A stretch of 64,000 nucleotides of DNA from an uncultured Christensenella sp. (GCA_910586035.1 CAJUHT010000001.1:161548-225547), one strand, 5' to 3'; numbered from the stretch's first letter, positions 17,964-26,728 are shown. Program-made: numbers and translations. The notes: generated from the sequence alone by a model not told the origin.

Positions 17964-18871
17964 CAGAATTCTCCTATGTACACCACTTCCTCGCTTAAAG
18001 CGATTGCAAACCTCTCAAATACTCTCTTTTTAACAGTTTCAATCAGGCGCTTAACGTCGTCAGCCTTTCCACCCTCGTTTATTATAAACGAGGCGTGTTT
18101 ATCGCTTACAACCGCGCCGCCTATGCGTAAACCTTTAAGCCCCGCGGCTTCTATTAAATATCCCGCAGAAAACCCCTCTGGGTTTTTAAATACGCAACCG
18201 CAACTTTTCCCATTAGGAAGGTGAGCCCTGCGCGCCCTGTAAAACTGTATTCTTTCGTCCATTTCCGCCGCGCAACTACTGTTTACTCTAACTATTATTG
18301 ATAAAATTAACGCATTTATGTTACGCATAGTACTATGCCTATACCCAAAATTGCATTTTTCGTTGGGTAAAACCTTACTTTTTCCGTCATAGACGTGCAC
18401 GCTTTCAATATTTTGAGATATAGAAGTTCCGCACACACCCGCGTTCATATACGCCGCTCCGCCCACCGTGGCAGGAATTGCGTATAGATATTCGAGCCCG
18501 CCCAATTCGTTTTTACGGCAATATTCAAGCAATCGCACAATTTTTGTGCCTGCAAGGCATAACAACCTGTTCTCGGAAAGCCGCACTATACCTTCCATTT
18601 TTTTTGTGGAAATTATCGCGCCGCCCACTCCCTTATCGGAAGCCAAAACGTTAGAGCCGTTGCCCAATACCGTTATAGGAATTTTATTGCTTTTTAATTC
18701 GTCAAACGCAATTTTCGCTTCAAATACCGTCTTGGGGTAATAGGCAACAGCGGCAAAACCGCCAAGCCCGTAAGTCGTGTTTTTGGAAAAATCGAACTTG
18801 TTTTCTTTTGCGGCGTGCGCGCACTGCAAACAGCTTTGCAAGCCGCCCTTATATAGTAGCATTTTTTTCAA
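17963..18871 (-). CDS. murB: UDP-N-acetylenolpyruvoylglucosamine reductase
   Basis: A 302-residue FAD enzyme of the type II MurB class. The FAD-binding site appears as VLGNGSNVLASDKGV near residue 70, followed by GLEYLYAIPATVGGAAYMNAG and the catalytic serine/glutamate region KSCGCVFKNP near 220 and SEEVVYIGEF at the end. It reduces UDP-GlcNAc-enolpyruvate to UDP-MurNAc in peptidoglycan synthesis. Translation seems to begin at a TTG at 18871 or the nearby ATG two codons later. It starts 10 bp after the solute-binding-like gene and overlaps the PHP gene. Confidence 0.95.
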   Translation of the reverse strand: MKKMLLYKGGLQSCLQCAHAAKENKFDFSKNTTYGLGGFAAVAYYPKTVFEAKIAFDELKSNKIPITVLGNGSNVLASDKGVGGAIISTKKMEGIVRLSENRLLCLAGTKIVRLLEYCRKNELGGLEYLYAIPATVGGAAYMNAGVCGTSISQNIESVHVYDGKSKVLPNEKCNFGYRHSTMRNINALILSIIVRVNSSCAAEMDERIQFYRARRAHLPNGKSCGCVFKNPEGFSAGYLIEAAGLKGLRIGGAVVSDKHASFIINEGGKADDVKRLIETVKKRVFERFAIALSEEVVYIGEF

Positions 18872-18881
18872 TTTTAATCAA

Positions 18882-19808
18882 TCACTTTAATAAAGATTTT
18901 ATTTTATTTATGTCCCCGCTTATTGCCGCCGTTTTAAGCGACTGAATATAATCTTTTCCGCAGGGATAATTCAGTATATGCTCAAACTCGATATTTGCCA
19001 TACAGTTCAGCTCCTCGACAGCCAATTCCCCGCCGCCGAACAGCCCCAACGCGCCCACGCCGCTGTTTTTCAGTAAATAATCGATAAATTTATTGCACAG
19101 CTCAACTTTTTCGCCAATATCGGTTAAAATTGAAATGTTCTGGTACAAATCGTTGAATTGTTCAATCGGCTTAATTGTAAAGGACACGTTTCTAGTCTTT
19201 AATCTGAAAACGTCCCTCTGCGTACCGAGCATATACTTGTATTTTCCGCCTATAAGTTTCAGGTAGGCATTCGTTGGCTCTTCCATTGCCGCGCCGCCCA
19301 CGCCGCAAAGCACTGCCGCAACGTCGGCAAGATTGTCCGTACCGGCGTTTACAACCGTATTTTGCGCCGTTGCGTCGTTGAAGCCAGCCCTTTCGTCAAT
19401 CGACAGTAGGCAATATCCGCCGCGACACCAAACTTTGTTTACAAAATTTTTACCGCCAACGTAGCTTTCCAGCCCGTAGAAACCCGCTGAATACGAAATA
19501 ATATCGGGAAAATCACCGTTCGCCATATTTTCCCTTGCGGCGTCAGCAGACAAAGGTACAACGTTTACGTATGTTTTACTCTGTTTAAAGCACTTTTCCG
19601 CCTTACTTTTAAGGTATTGCGCGCGCGAACCTTTGCCGCCCTCGAAGCCGTCTACTTGCCACAGCGTAATGCACTGCATCTGCGGTTGGTTGTCCGCAAC
19701 GGCTTTTTTTCTGTTAAAAACCGCTAAAACGGGCGCAACCACCACTATAATAACGATTAAAGTAATAAAAATATATATTTTTTTGATATGCACACGGCGC
19801 TTGAACAT
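18882..19808 (-). CDS. Membrane-anchored extracellular solute-binding-like protein
   Basis: About 308 residues with a basic N-terminus and one hydrophobic anchor (IYIFITLIVIIVVVAPVLAVF), then a soluble outside domain. Features such as ITLWQVDGFEGGKGSRAQYL, the SKAEKCF helix, VNVVPLS and FPDIISYSAGF resemble the first lobe of family-1 extracellular sugar-binding proteins, but no transporter genes are adjacent and there is no lipobox. Neither possible ATG (19844 or 19808) has a good ribosome binding site; 19808 is preferred because 19844 abuts the arm of a strong hairpin. It ends 10 bp before murB, so it may share a transcript with cell-wall genes. Function uncertain. Confidence 0.6.
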   Translation of the reverse strand: MFKRRVHIKKIYIFITLIVIIVVVAPVLAVFNRKKAVADNQPQMQCITLWQVDGFEGGKGSRAQYLKSKAEKCFKQSKTYVNVVPLSADAARENMANGDFPDIISYSAGFYGLESYVGGKNFVNKVWCRGGYCLLSIDERAGFNDATAQNTVVNAGTDNLADVAAVLCGVGGAAMEEPTNAYLKLIGGKYKYMLGTQRDVFRLKTRNVSFTIKPIEQFNDLYQNISILTDIGEKVELCNKFIDYLLKNSGVGALGLFGGGELAVEELNCMANIEFEHILNYPCGKDYIQSLKTAAISGDINKIKSLLK

Positions 19809-19845
19809 ATAATATTTTATATCAAATGAGGTAAAAAAATTCATA

Positions 19846-19879
19846 AGGGGGATATTCTTAAACGTAAGAATATCCCCCT
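19846..19879 (-). promoter_or_regulatory. Perfect 15-bp inverted repeat followed by a T run, possible attenuator
   Basis: Arms AGGGGGATATTCTTA (19846-19860) and TAAGAATATCCCCCT (19865-19879) with an AACG loop. On the minus strand a seven-T run follows within 10 nt, before the coding region that starts at 19808. It has the shape of an intrinsic terminator placed in a leader. Confidence 0.55.
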
Positions 19880-19932
19880 CGCCCCAGCCGCAAAAGTCAA
19901 TTAAAAAAATTTGAACAACCTTTTGCGCATCG

Positions 19933-19961
19933 GCTATATATAAAGCGTTTCCGCTTGTAAA
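19933..19961 (-). promoter_or_regulatory. Possible promoter with an inverted repeat in its spacer
   Basis: On the minus strand TTTACA (19956-19961), a 17-bp spacer and TATAGC (19933-19938). The spacer holds AAGCG/CGCTT arms (19943-19956 on the plus strand), a form often used by LacI-type repressors. No regulator gene is nearby, so this is a weak call. Confidence 0.35.
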
Positions 19962-20025
19962 ATTATATTGGGCAAATCAATTTTCTTTTATTCGCGCAGT
20001 CAAAATTTTTTATCACAAAAAATAT

Positions 20026-20049
20026 CCCCCGCAGAATATTCTGCGGGGG
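20026..20049 (-). terminator. Terminator of the pectate-lyase-like gene
   Basis: A perfect palindrome made of CCCCCGCAGAAT and ATTCTGCGGGGG, followed on the minus strand by ATATTTTTTG, 19 bp after the stop codon. Confidence 0.85.
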
Positions 20050-20068
20050 ACTTAAATATCCAATAATC

Positions 20069-21874
20069 TTAATACTTACTTTTCAGCAATCTGTCGGCAA
20101 GTTTATTTCTTACTCCCGCGCCGCAATCGGCGTTATCCAGATTATCTTCAAGCTCTTCGAGGGCAAACGCTTTAACTGCAAAAGGCGCGTTGCCGTCGGA
20201 CGTATGCCAAGCGAAAAATTCGGGTTTAAGCTTACCCGTATAATCTTTGGGGAAGCTGTTGTTTGCATCAGTAGTCGAACCGACGTAAGGCGAATTTGCC
20301 GCCGCAAGCTGATAGCTACAATTTATAAGCTGATAGCCGCCCTGCACGTACACGCCCGTATTCTTCTTGTCGTTATGCTTTACAAGGCTTTCTATGCCGC
20401 GAAAAATGCAGTTTTCCGCCATTACGCTACCGCCGTTGCCGCATACAATGCCCTGCGATACGAGAGCGCACTTCCAACTTGAATTTACCGCGGTAACCTT
20501 ACTTGCCGCCGCGGCGCTCCTCAGCTTTGTGCGGTAAACGTAGTATTGCGAACTGTCAACCACGCAATTGTACATAAACGCATTGCCGCCGCGCAGTTTG
20601 GGCAGTCTGTCTTCGAGATTTTTAAACACGCAGTTGGAGAAAGAAACCTGCAACTTCAAATTAAAGTTGTAATCGTTATCGTCCTCGTAAGAGCCCGAAA
20701 AAGTCGCGTCGTCGCCGCACAAAAAGCCCTTCTTTTGAGGTATTGCGATACCGTAGAGAATATCCTCGAAGCTTATACCACCGTCGCGCAACGCCTTGTA
20801 ATAGAGGTTGTTTATACCGCCGCTTTGATAATCATCTTCTATTTTCTGCATCATTTTATAGAGGTAACCGTCTTTTTCGTCGCTTCCCGCGTTAAATCTG
20901 CACCAGCTAATGTGCAAACCGTTAGCGCCCGACGCGCCGTACGGCGCCCGGAACGCAGTTCCGGGGTTTGCGTTGTAAACGGGGTTAGCATAGTCGATTT
21001 GTCCGTCGTAAGACTTACCGAACGTGCAATGGTCTATCCAAACGTATCCGCAGAACGATATTTTAAAGTACGCCCAGCCGAACGCGTCGTAATCGCCAAC
21101 GGCGCCTACGGACTTATCGGGAGCGTCCTCCCACTGCCACAATTCGTCGAATTCAAGATTTCTTATAACTACGTTTGTATCGCTTGTAAGCTTAAACCCG
21201 CCGTGCGTAATTTTTGCGCCGTTTTTAGAGAATATGAGCAGATTTGACGTATTTTCTATTTTGAATTGGGATATACCGTTTTCCGTAAACATATCCGACA
21301 TAGAAAACGCTTTTATCTGGTTGGTGTTTCTGCGGCAAAAGTCCTCCACAATGGCGGTTTGTTTTTTGGCTTCCGCGCTCAACTTGTAATAGCCGAGATT
21401 TAAGTCCTCGGTTATCTCAATAACGTGTACTTTGCCCTCGAAATTCTCCTCGGTGTAGCCCTCCGCAGGAGATTGTGTAAAAGTCTTGGTTTCCTCGTCA
21501 AAGTTAGTAACGTAATGATATTTTGCGTCTGCAAGCGCCGCCACAAGTTCGTCCGCCGTTGCAACCGTCCTGTACGCCTCTGTACCAACGTACTGCGAAA
21601 AATCGCCGATATTTTCCCTTACGTAACCGTCCGCTGTCAAGTTTGCTTTATAATCGTCCGAAAGCAACTCAAACCAATCTTTTTCCTCAACGGGCGGTTG
21701 CTGTTCATCGTCGGGATTTTCTTCCTCTCCGCCGTCGGGCGTGTTCTCGTCGCCGTCGGAAGGCTGATTGTTTTCAATCCCGTTTCCCTGCTCGTTACCG
21801 CCCGTCTTCACGCAACCGCAAAAAACCGAGCCGCACATCAAAATAGCTATAACAGCCGCAATAAGTTTTTTCAT
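20069..21874 (-). CDS. Pectate-lyase-like (PL1-type beta-helix) lipoprotein
   Basis: About 601 residues. The N-terminus MKKLIAAVIAILMCGSVFCG with Cys21 is a lipoprotein signal, then a low-complexity Gly/Asn/Asp/Glu/Pro linker to about residue 60. The body has the parallel beta-helix landmarks of polysaccharide lyase family 1: NVVIRNLEFDEL near residue 215, then YVWIDHCTFGKSYDGQID near 255, matching the vWIDHxtf..DG.iD signature, and later NCVFKNLEDRLP and NCIFRGIESL coils. PL1 enzymes cleave pectate by beta-elimination using calcium. The usual catalytic arginine could not be placed with certainty. The preferred start 21874 lies five codons inside the longest frame. It forms a single-gene unit with its own terminator. 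Confidence 0.75.
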   Translation of the reverse strand: MKKLIAAVIAILMCGSVFCGCVKTGGNEQGNGIENNQPSDGDENTPDGGEEENPDDEQQPPVEEKDWFELLSDDYKANLTADGYVRENIGDFSQYVGTEAYRTVATADELVAALADAKYHYVTNFDEETKTFTQSPAEGYTEENFEGKVHVIEITEDLNLGYYKLSAEAKKQTAIVEDFCRRNTNQIKAFSMSDMFTENGISQFKIENTSNLLIFSKNGAKITHGGFKLTSDTNVVIRNLEFDELWQWEDAPDKSVGAVGDYDAFGWAYFKISFCGYVWIDHCTFGKSYDGQIDYANPVYNANPGTAFRAPYGASGANGLHISWCRFNAGSDEKDGYLYKMMQKIEDDYQSGGINNLYYKALRDGGISFEDILYGIAIPQKKGFLCGDDATFSGSYEDDNDYNFNLKLQVSFSNCVFKNLEDRLPKLRGGNAFMYNCVVDSSQYYVYRTKLRSAAAASKVTAVNSSWKCALVSQGIVCGNGGSVMAENCIFRGIESLVKHNDKKNTGVYVQGGYQLINCSYQLAAANSPYVGSTTDANNSFPKDYTGKLKPEFFAWHTSDGNAPFAVKAFALEELEDNLDNADCGAGVRNKLADRLLKSKY

Positions 21875-21941
21875 ATTTTTCCCTCCCAAGATATGATATT
21901 ACATAAAAACAAATTTTTCAAGTATTTTTTTAAAATTATAA

Positions 21942-21964
21942 CGCCGCCGAAATTTTCGGCGGCG
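21942..21964 (-). terminator. Terminator of yebC
   Basis: CGCCGCCGAAA and TTTCGGCGGCG arms, with TTATAATTTT after the hairpin on the minus strand, 21 bp past the yebC stop. Confidence 0.8.
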
Positions 21965-21985
21965 CAACGACTAAAATTACCGTGT

Positions 21986-22720
21986 TTATTCGTCCTCTTC
22001 GGGAAGTTCAACGTTGTGGTAAACGTTTTGCACGTCGTCCAGCTCGTCGAGTTTATCAAGCATCTTTCTGAACGTGGCAACCTTGTCTTCGGGCAAAGTT
22101 ATATAATTTTGCGGAAGCATCTTTATTTCCGCTTCGAGGAAAGTTACGCCCTTATCCTCGAAGTACTTACGCACTTCCGAAAACTTTTCGGGGGTAGTAT
22201 AAACTTCGTAAACGTCTTCTTCTACGGAATAGTCCTCGGCTTCCGCTTCAAGGCAGTACTCCATCATAGTATCCTCGTCAAGTTTTACCGTTCTCTCGAT
22301 AACGATTAAACCTTTGTTGTCAAACTGATAACTTACGCAACCGGGTTTACCCATCTGACCGCCGCACTTAGACATTGTGGAGCTTATATCGCCGCTTGTC
22401 CTGTTTACGTTATCTGTAAGCGTTGTTATGATAACAGCCGAACCCGCAACGCCGTAGCCTTCGTAGGTCAGTTCCTTATAGTCCTTGCCGCTGAGTTCGC
22501 CCGCCGCCTTGGCAATCGACCTTTTGATATTGTCGTTGGGCATATTAGCCGCCTTAGCTTTGGCTATAACGTCGGCAAGTTTGCTGTTTGTATCGGGATT
22601 GGGGTTACTCTTTGCCGCAACGGCAAGCTCCCTGCCTATTTTGGTGAATATTGCGCCGCGAGCGGCGTCCGTCTTGCCCTTTTTTGCCTGTATATTGTGC
22701 CATTTGGAATGTCCTGACAT
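21986..22720 (-). CDS. yebC: YebC/PmpR family (TACO1-like) protein
   Basis: A 244-residue protein starting MSGHSKWHNIQAKKGKTDAA, the diagnostic YebC start, followed by RGAIFTKIGRELAVAAK and the acidic central and C-terminal domains (LTYEGYGVAGSAVIITTLTDNVNRT). Members act as transcription regulators (PmpR) or translation factors that relieve ribosome stalling (TACO1, YebC). The gene is the last of the infC-rpmI-rplT-spoU-yebC run, 15 bp after the methyltransferase gene, and it ends at a terminator. Confidence 0.96.
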   Translation of the reverse strand: MSGHSKWHNIQAKKGKTDAARGAIFTKIGRELAVAAKSNPNPDTNSKLADVIAKAKAANMPNDNIKRSIAKAAGELSGKDYKELTYEGYGVAGSAVIITTLTDNVNRTSGDISSTMSKCGGQMGKPGCVSYQFDNKGLIVIERTVKLDEDTMMEYCLEAEAEDYSVEEDVYEVYTTPEKFSEVRKYFEDKGVTFLEAEIKMLPQNYITLPEDKVATFRKMLDKLDELDDVQNVYHNVELPEEDE

Positions 22721-22735
22721 AACTTAATCTCCTAA

Positions 22736-23455
22736 TCAATTTTTTAAAACGTACATTGCAACAGCCGCAGACACGGCGGCGTTTAAACTTTCGCAAGTAC
22801 TGCGCATAGGTATTTTCACCGTAAAACGGCAACGCTCTTTCAAAATATCGCTCACACCGCCGCCCTCGTTGCCTATGCAAAGACAAAACTTTTCAGGCGG
22901 TTTAAACGCAAATATATCCTCTCCGTCCATATCAGCGCAAACCAATGGCACGACGTCAAGCGCCGAAAAAACGCCGTCGTAGCCGCCTTCGTGAATATTC
23001 ACGTAAAATATTCCGCCCATACTCGCCCTTACGGCTTTCGGCGAAAACGCGTCGGTACAGTTAATGAGATATATATCGTCGTACCCCGCGGCGTTTGCCG
23101 TTCTTATAACCGTCCCCAGGTTTCCAGGGTCCTGCAACCTGTCGAGCAGAATACAGCTACCATTGGGCGCGCGTACGGAAGTATCGGGCTTTTTTACGAC
23201 AGCCAAAACGCCCTGCGGCGATTTTTCCGTTGATATACGCGCAAAAAGCTCGTTAGTAACCACAAGCGGATTTTCATATCTGTCGGCAAGCGAAGCAGTG
23301 CAAACGATTTCGGACACCGACATTCCTGCGGACAGACACTCGTCTACCGCTTTAACGCTTTCAACGATAAATTCGCCGTACTGGTTGCGGAATTTCTTTT
23401 CGGCAAGCGACGAAATTCTTTTTATTTCGGGGTTGGCTTTCGATGAAATAACCAT
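22736..23455 (-). CDS. SpoU/TrmH family RNA 2'-O-methyltransferase
   Basis: A 239-residue SPOUT enzyme with an N-terminal substrate-binding domain (about residues 1-85) and a C-terminal knot domain. Motif 1 is DPGNLGTVIRTANAAG, motif 2 is LCIGNEGGGVS and motif 3 is IPMRSTCESLNAAVSAAVAMY. Such proteins placed next to rplT are usually 23S rRNA or tRNA ribose methyltransferases using S-adenosylmethionine; the target base cannot be read. It follows rplT by about 50 bp, in which a GGGTAGC/GCTACCC hairpin (23467-23490) lies, and precedes yebC by 15 bp. Confidence 0.92.
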   Translation of the reverse strand: MVISSKANPEIKRISSLAEKKFRNQYGEFIVESVKAVDECLSAGMSVSEIVCTASLADRYENPLVVTNELFARISTEKSPQGVLAVVKKPDTSVRAPNGSCILLDRLQDPGNLGTVIRTANAAGYDDIYLINCTDAFSPKAVRASMGGIFYVNIHEGGYDGVFSALDVVPLVCADMDGEDIFAFKPPEKFCLCIGNEGGGVSDILKERCRFTVKIPMRSTCESLNAAVSAAVAMYVLKN

Positions 23456-23506
23456 AAAAAGTTTTTAGGGTAGCAAAAAATTTCGCTACCCAAATGATTT
23501 TTTTAA

Positions 23507-23857
23507 TTAAACGGTTGCCTTAGCTTTTTCCGCAAGCGCGGCGAAAGCCGTTGCGTCGTTTACGGCAAGCTCTGCAAGTACCTTTCTGTTGAGGTTGATA
23601 CCTGCAACTTTAAGACCGTGCATAAACTTGGAATAGGAAAGTCCGTTGATTCTTGCCGCCGCATTGATACGCGCTATCCAAAGCGAACGCATATCGCGCT
23701 TTCTCAGCCTTCTGCCGATATAAGCATAGTTCAAAGACTTCATAACCGCTTCGCGCGCGATTCTGTAATTTTTAGATTTGTTACCGAAATAACCTTTTGC
23801 AAGGCGCAAGATTTTTCTGCGTTTCTTTAACGCGTTTACCGACCTTTTAATACGCAT
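23507..23857 (-). CDS. rplT: 50S ribosomal protein L20
   Basis: A 116-residue basic protein with the L20 landmarks [28 protein letters not shown] and [21 protein letters not shown], listed here as separate shorter motifs RLAKGYFG and [13 protein letters not shown]. It binds 23S rRNA early in assembly and in many bacteria represses its own operon through the infC leader. It follows rpmI by 15 bp. Confidence 0.98.
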   Translation of the reverse strand: MRIKRSVNALKKRRKILRLAKGYFGNKSKNYRIAREAVMKSLNYAYIGRRLRKRDMRSLWIARINAAARINGLSYSKFMHGLKVAGINLNRKVLAELAVNDATAFAALAEKAKATV

Positions 23858-23872
23858 TTGTCTTTACCTCCG

Positions 23873-24073
23873 TTAAGCCTTATAGGGAATCATCGACTTT
23901 ACGGTCGATTCCTGTGTAGTGGAAACAAGCGTGTTCTGGCGCAGGTTTCTCTTTCTCTTTCTGTTCTTGGTTTCAGCCTTGTGGTTTTTGCCGCTGTGAG
24001 GTCTTTGAACCTTACCGCTTGCGGTCAGCCAGAAACGCTTTTTAGAGCCGCTATGTGATTTATGTTTAGGCAT
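23873..24073 (-). CDS. rpmI: 50S ribosomal protein L35
   Basis: A 66-residue very basic protein beginning MPKHKSHSGSKKRFWLTASG, the typical L35 start, with RPHSGKNHKAETKNRKR in the middle. It lies between infC and rplT as in nearly all Firmicutes. Confidence 0.98.
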   Translation of the reverse strand: MPKHKSHSGSKKRFWLTASGKVQRPHSGKNHKAETKNRKRKRNLRQNTLVSTTQESTVKSMIPYKA

Positions 24074-24122
24074 TATCTTGTCCTCCGATGAAGAATTTCT
24101 TTTTTTTAATTTATTTTTTTGT

Positions 24123-24641
24123 TTAAGCTTTTACGGGCGAAAGCATCATAATTATGTTTCTGCCCTCAGTGGTAGGCTTTTTGTCCTGCACGGCTTTACC
24201 GTTTAAACCGTCGAAAAAGTCCTGCATTACTTTTACGCCCTGATACGAACGCGAGTTTTCCCTGCCCTTCATTCTTATGGAAACTTTAACTTTGTTTCCC
24301 GCTTCGAGGAATTTAAGGCACTGCTTGGACTTTACCGCTATGTCGCCTACGTCTATGGTCATAGACAAACGGATTTCTTTAACTTCGACCATAGTTTGAT
24401 TCTTGCGGTTTTCCTTGTCCTTTTTGGACTGCTCGTACTTAAATTTGGAATAATCCATAATTTTGCATACGGGCGGAACAGCCGTTGGCGAAATTTTTAC
24501 GAGGTCGAGGTCGGCGTCGTCGGCAAGGCGCTGAGCCTGCTGAACGGGCATTACCCCGAGCATTGCGCCGTCCGTACCGATTACCCTTACTTCCTTATCC
24601 CTGATTGCCTGGTTTATCTGATACAACTCTTTTATAACCAT
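24123..24641 (-). CDS. infC: Translation initiation factor IF-3
   Basis: A 172-residue IF-3 with the N-terminal domain (NQAIRDKEVRVIGTDGAMLG, then DLVKISPTAVPPVCKIMDY) and the C-terminal 30S-binding domain (KEIRLSMTIDVGDIAVK, GNKVKVSIRMKGRE, and a final EGRNIIMMLSP). It keeps 30S subunits free and checks the start codon. It has its own promoter between thrS and infC and a leader hairpin that looks like a transcription attenuator. Confidence 0.98.
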   Translation of the reverse strand: MVIKELYQINQAIRDKEVRVIGTDGAMLGVMPVQQAQRLADDADLDLVKISPTAVPPVCKIMDYSKFKYEQSKKDKENRKNQTMVEVKEIRLSMTIDVGDIAVKSKQCLKFLEAGNKVKVSIRMKGRENSRSYQGVKVMQDFFDGLNGKAVQDKKPTTEGRNIIMMLSPVKA

Positions 24642-24661
24642 ATACCTCTCTTAAAAATATA

Positions 24662-24686
24662 AACGGGCTACGCAAAGTAACCCGTT
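24662..24686 (-). promoter_or_regulatory. Terminator-like hairpin in the infC-rpmI-rplT leader
   Basis: On the minus strand AACGGGTTAC and GTAGCCCGTT form a hairpin followed by TATATTTTT and then the infC ribosome binding site. The position fits the ribosomal-protein (L20-type) autoregulatory leader known upstream of this operon in Bacillus; the anti-terminator structure was not worked out. Confidence 0.6.
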
Positions 24687-24779
24687 AATGCAAGAAAATA
24701 AACTTTCAATTTTCAAAACATTATTTGCCGTTGCAATATTTTGCAAGGCGAAAGGGGTTAAACCTTTACTTACTTAAAT

Positions 24780-24808
24780 ATAATACATCCGTAAAACGCT
24801 TTTGTCAA
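24780..24808 (-). promoter_or_regulatory. Predicted sigma-A promoter of infC-rpmI-rplT
   Basis: On the minus strand TTGACA (24803-24808), a 17-bp spacer and TATTAT (24780-24785), giving a leader of about 130 nt before infC. Confidence 0.75.
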
Positions 24809-24820
24809 ACGTTTTTTAAC

Positions 24821-26728
24821 TTAAAAATTGACTTTATTGCAAATATCGTTTACAACCGTGTCGATAAATTCGTTTACGGCTACTGTGCTCTTTTCTTCAA
24901 CGCCGCGCTTGTTTACGTTTACGGTGCCTTCTTCGGCTTCCTTATCGCCCACCACAAGCACGTAGGGCACCTTTTCCATTTTCGCTTCACGTATTTTATA
25001 GCCGATTTTTTCGCTTCTCGCGTCGACTTCCGCGCGCACGCCCTTTTCGGAAAGCATCTTGCAAACCTTTTCCGCATACTCTGCCGTACGGTCGGTTATG
25101 GGCAAAATTTTAACCTGCTTGGGCGCAAGCCACACGGGGAATTTACCCGCAAAATGCTCTATAAGTATACCTATAAACCTCTCAATCGAGCCGAATATAG
25201 CGCGGTGTATCATTATGGGGCGGTGCTTTTTTCCGTCCTCGCCGACGTATTCCAAGTCGAAGCGCTGGGGCATCTGGAAATCGAGTTGTATCGTTCCGCA
25301 CTGCCACGTTCTGCCTATGCTGTCCTGCAAATGGAAGTCGATTTTAGGTCCGTAAAACGCCCCGTCGCCCTCGTTTATTTCGTATTCTATGCCCATTTCG
25401 TCCAAAGCGGCTTTCAAAGACGAAGTTGCAAGCTCCCAATCTTCCGCGCTTCCCATACTGTCTTCGGGGCGGGTGGAAAGCTCTACCTTGTATTTAAAGC
25501 CGAATTGTCTGTAAATTTTATCCGTCAAACGCACTACGCCCTTGATTTCGTCGGTAATCTGTTCGGGAAGCATAAAGATATGCGCGTCGTCCTGAGTAAA
25601 ACAGCGGACGCGGAAAAGCCCGTGAAGCTGACCGCTCTTTTCGTGGCGGTGCACCATACCCATTTCAGCCGCCCTAAGGGGCAAATCTTTGTAGCTGTGC
25701 GGTTCGAGCTTGTATACGAGCATACCGCCGGGGCAGTTCATAGGCTTTACCGCGCAGTCCTCGCCGTCGATTTTGGTCGTATACATATTGTCCTTATAGT
25801 GTTCCCAGTGTCCCGAATTTTCCCAAAGCGTGCGGGTGAGAATTATGGGAGTCTGTATCTCCACGTAATTTTCTTTTCTGTGAAGTTCGCGCCAATAATC
25901 AACAAGCGCGTTCTTCAAAATCATACCGTTGGGTAAAAAGAAGGGAAAACCTTTGCCCTCGTTTAACAGAGCAAACAGTTTAAGCTCCTTGCCCAAACGG
26001 ATATGGTCGCGCTTCTTCGCCTCTTCAAGCATTTCGAAGTACGCCTTCATCTCTTCCTTTGTCGCAAAGGCGACGCCGTAAATTCTTGTAAGCATCTTGT
26101 TTTTTTCGTCGCCGCGCCAATACGCGCCGGCAATAGAAACAAGCTTAAACGCCTTTATCTTACCCGTAGAAGGCAGGTGGGGTCCGCGGCACAAATCGGT
26201 GAAAGCGCCCTGTTTATAGAAAGAGATTACCGCGTCCTCGGGCAAGTCTTCTATAAGCTCCACCTTGTATTTTTCCTTATATTTAGCCATAAGTTTTATG
26301 GCTTCCGCCCTTTCGAGTTCGAAACGCTTAATAGGCGTGTTGGACTTGATAATCTTCGCCATTTCCGTTTCTATCTTTTCAAAATCGTCCTGCGTTATGG
26401 GCGTTTTAAAATCTATATCGTAGTAAAATCCGTTGTCTATAACGGGACCGATTGCAAGATTGCAGGTGGGGAATACCGTTTTAACCGCCTGCGCAAGCAC
26501 GTGCGAACAGGTATGACGGTAAACTTCGATACCCTCCTTGTCCTTCAACGTTACAATTTCAAGCCTGTCGCCCTCTTTGAGCTGAACGCACAGGTCCACA
26601 AGCTCGCCGTTCACCTTTGCCGCCACCGCCGCGCGCGCCAAGCCCTCGGATATTGCCGAAGCCGCGTTAAGGCAGGTTGCCCCCTCGCTTAAACTGAGTT
26701 TGTCGCCGTTTTTCAATACTATTTCCAT
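24821..26728 (-). CDS. thrS: Threonyl-tRNA synthetase
   Basis: A 635-residue class II synthetase with the full bacterial layout: TGS domain (residues 1-60), editing domain with HTCSHVLAQAV and CRGPHLPSTG, catalytic core with VKPMNCPGGM near residue 328 and RVRCFTQDDAHIF, and the C-terminal anticodon-binding domain (KQVKILPITDR onward). It charges tRNA-Thr. A T-box leader upstream places its expression under control of uncharged tRNA-Thr. Confidence 0.98.
   Translation of the reverse strand: MEIVLKNGDKLSLSEGATCLNAASAISEGLARAAVAAKVNGELVDLCVQLKEGDRLEIVTLKDKEGIEVYRHTCSHVLAQAVKTVFPTCNLAIGPVIDNGFYYDIDFKTPITQDDFEKIETEMAKIIKSNTPIKRFELERAEAIKLMAKYKEKYKVELIEDLPEDAVISFYKQGAFTDLCRGPHLPSTGKIKAFKLVSIAGAYWRGDEKNKMLTRIYGVAFATKEEMKAYFEMLEEAKKRDHIRLGKELKLFALLNEGKGFPFFLPNGMILKNALVDYWRELHRKENYVEIQTPIILTRTLWENSGHWEHYKDNMYTTKIDGEDCAVKPMNCPGGMLVYKLEPHSYKDLPLRAAEMGMVHRHEKSGQLHGLFRVRCFTQDDAHIFMLPEQITDEIKGVVRLTDKIYRQFGFKYKVELSTRPEDSMGSAEDWELATSSLKAALDEMGIEYEINEGDGAFYGPKIDFHLQDSIGRTWQCGTIQLDFQMPQRFDLEYVGEDGKKHRPIMIHRAIFGSIERFIGILIEHFAGKFPVWLAPKQVKILPITDRTAEYAEKVCKMLSEKGVRAEVDARSEKIGYKIREAKMEKVPYVLVVGDKEAEEGTVNVNKRGVEEKSTVAVNEFIDTVVNDICNKVNF

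Noticed and set aside
20546..22309. Plus-strand open frames opposite the pectate-lyase-like gene and yebC
   Set aside because: They cover both genes in antisense and contain no family signatures.
23467..23490. Hairpin between rplT and the SpoU gene considered as a terminator
   Set aside because: On the minus strand it is not followed by a proper T run, and the downstream genes follow closely; it may only reduce read-through.
24725..25936. Long plus-strand open frame opposite thrS
   Set aside because: It lies wholly antisense to a clearly identified thrS, has no domain or ribosome binding site, and its composition is that of a shadow frame.
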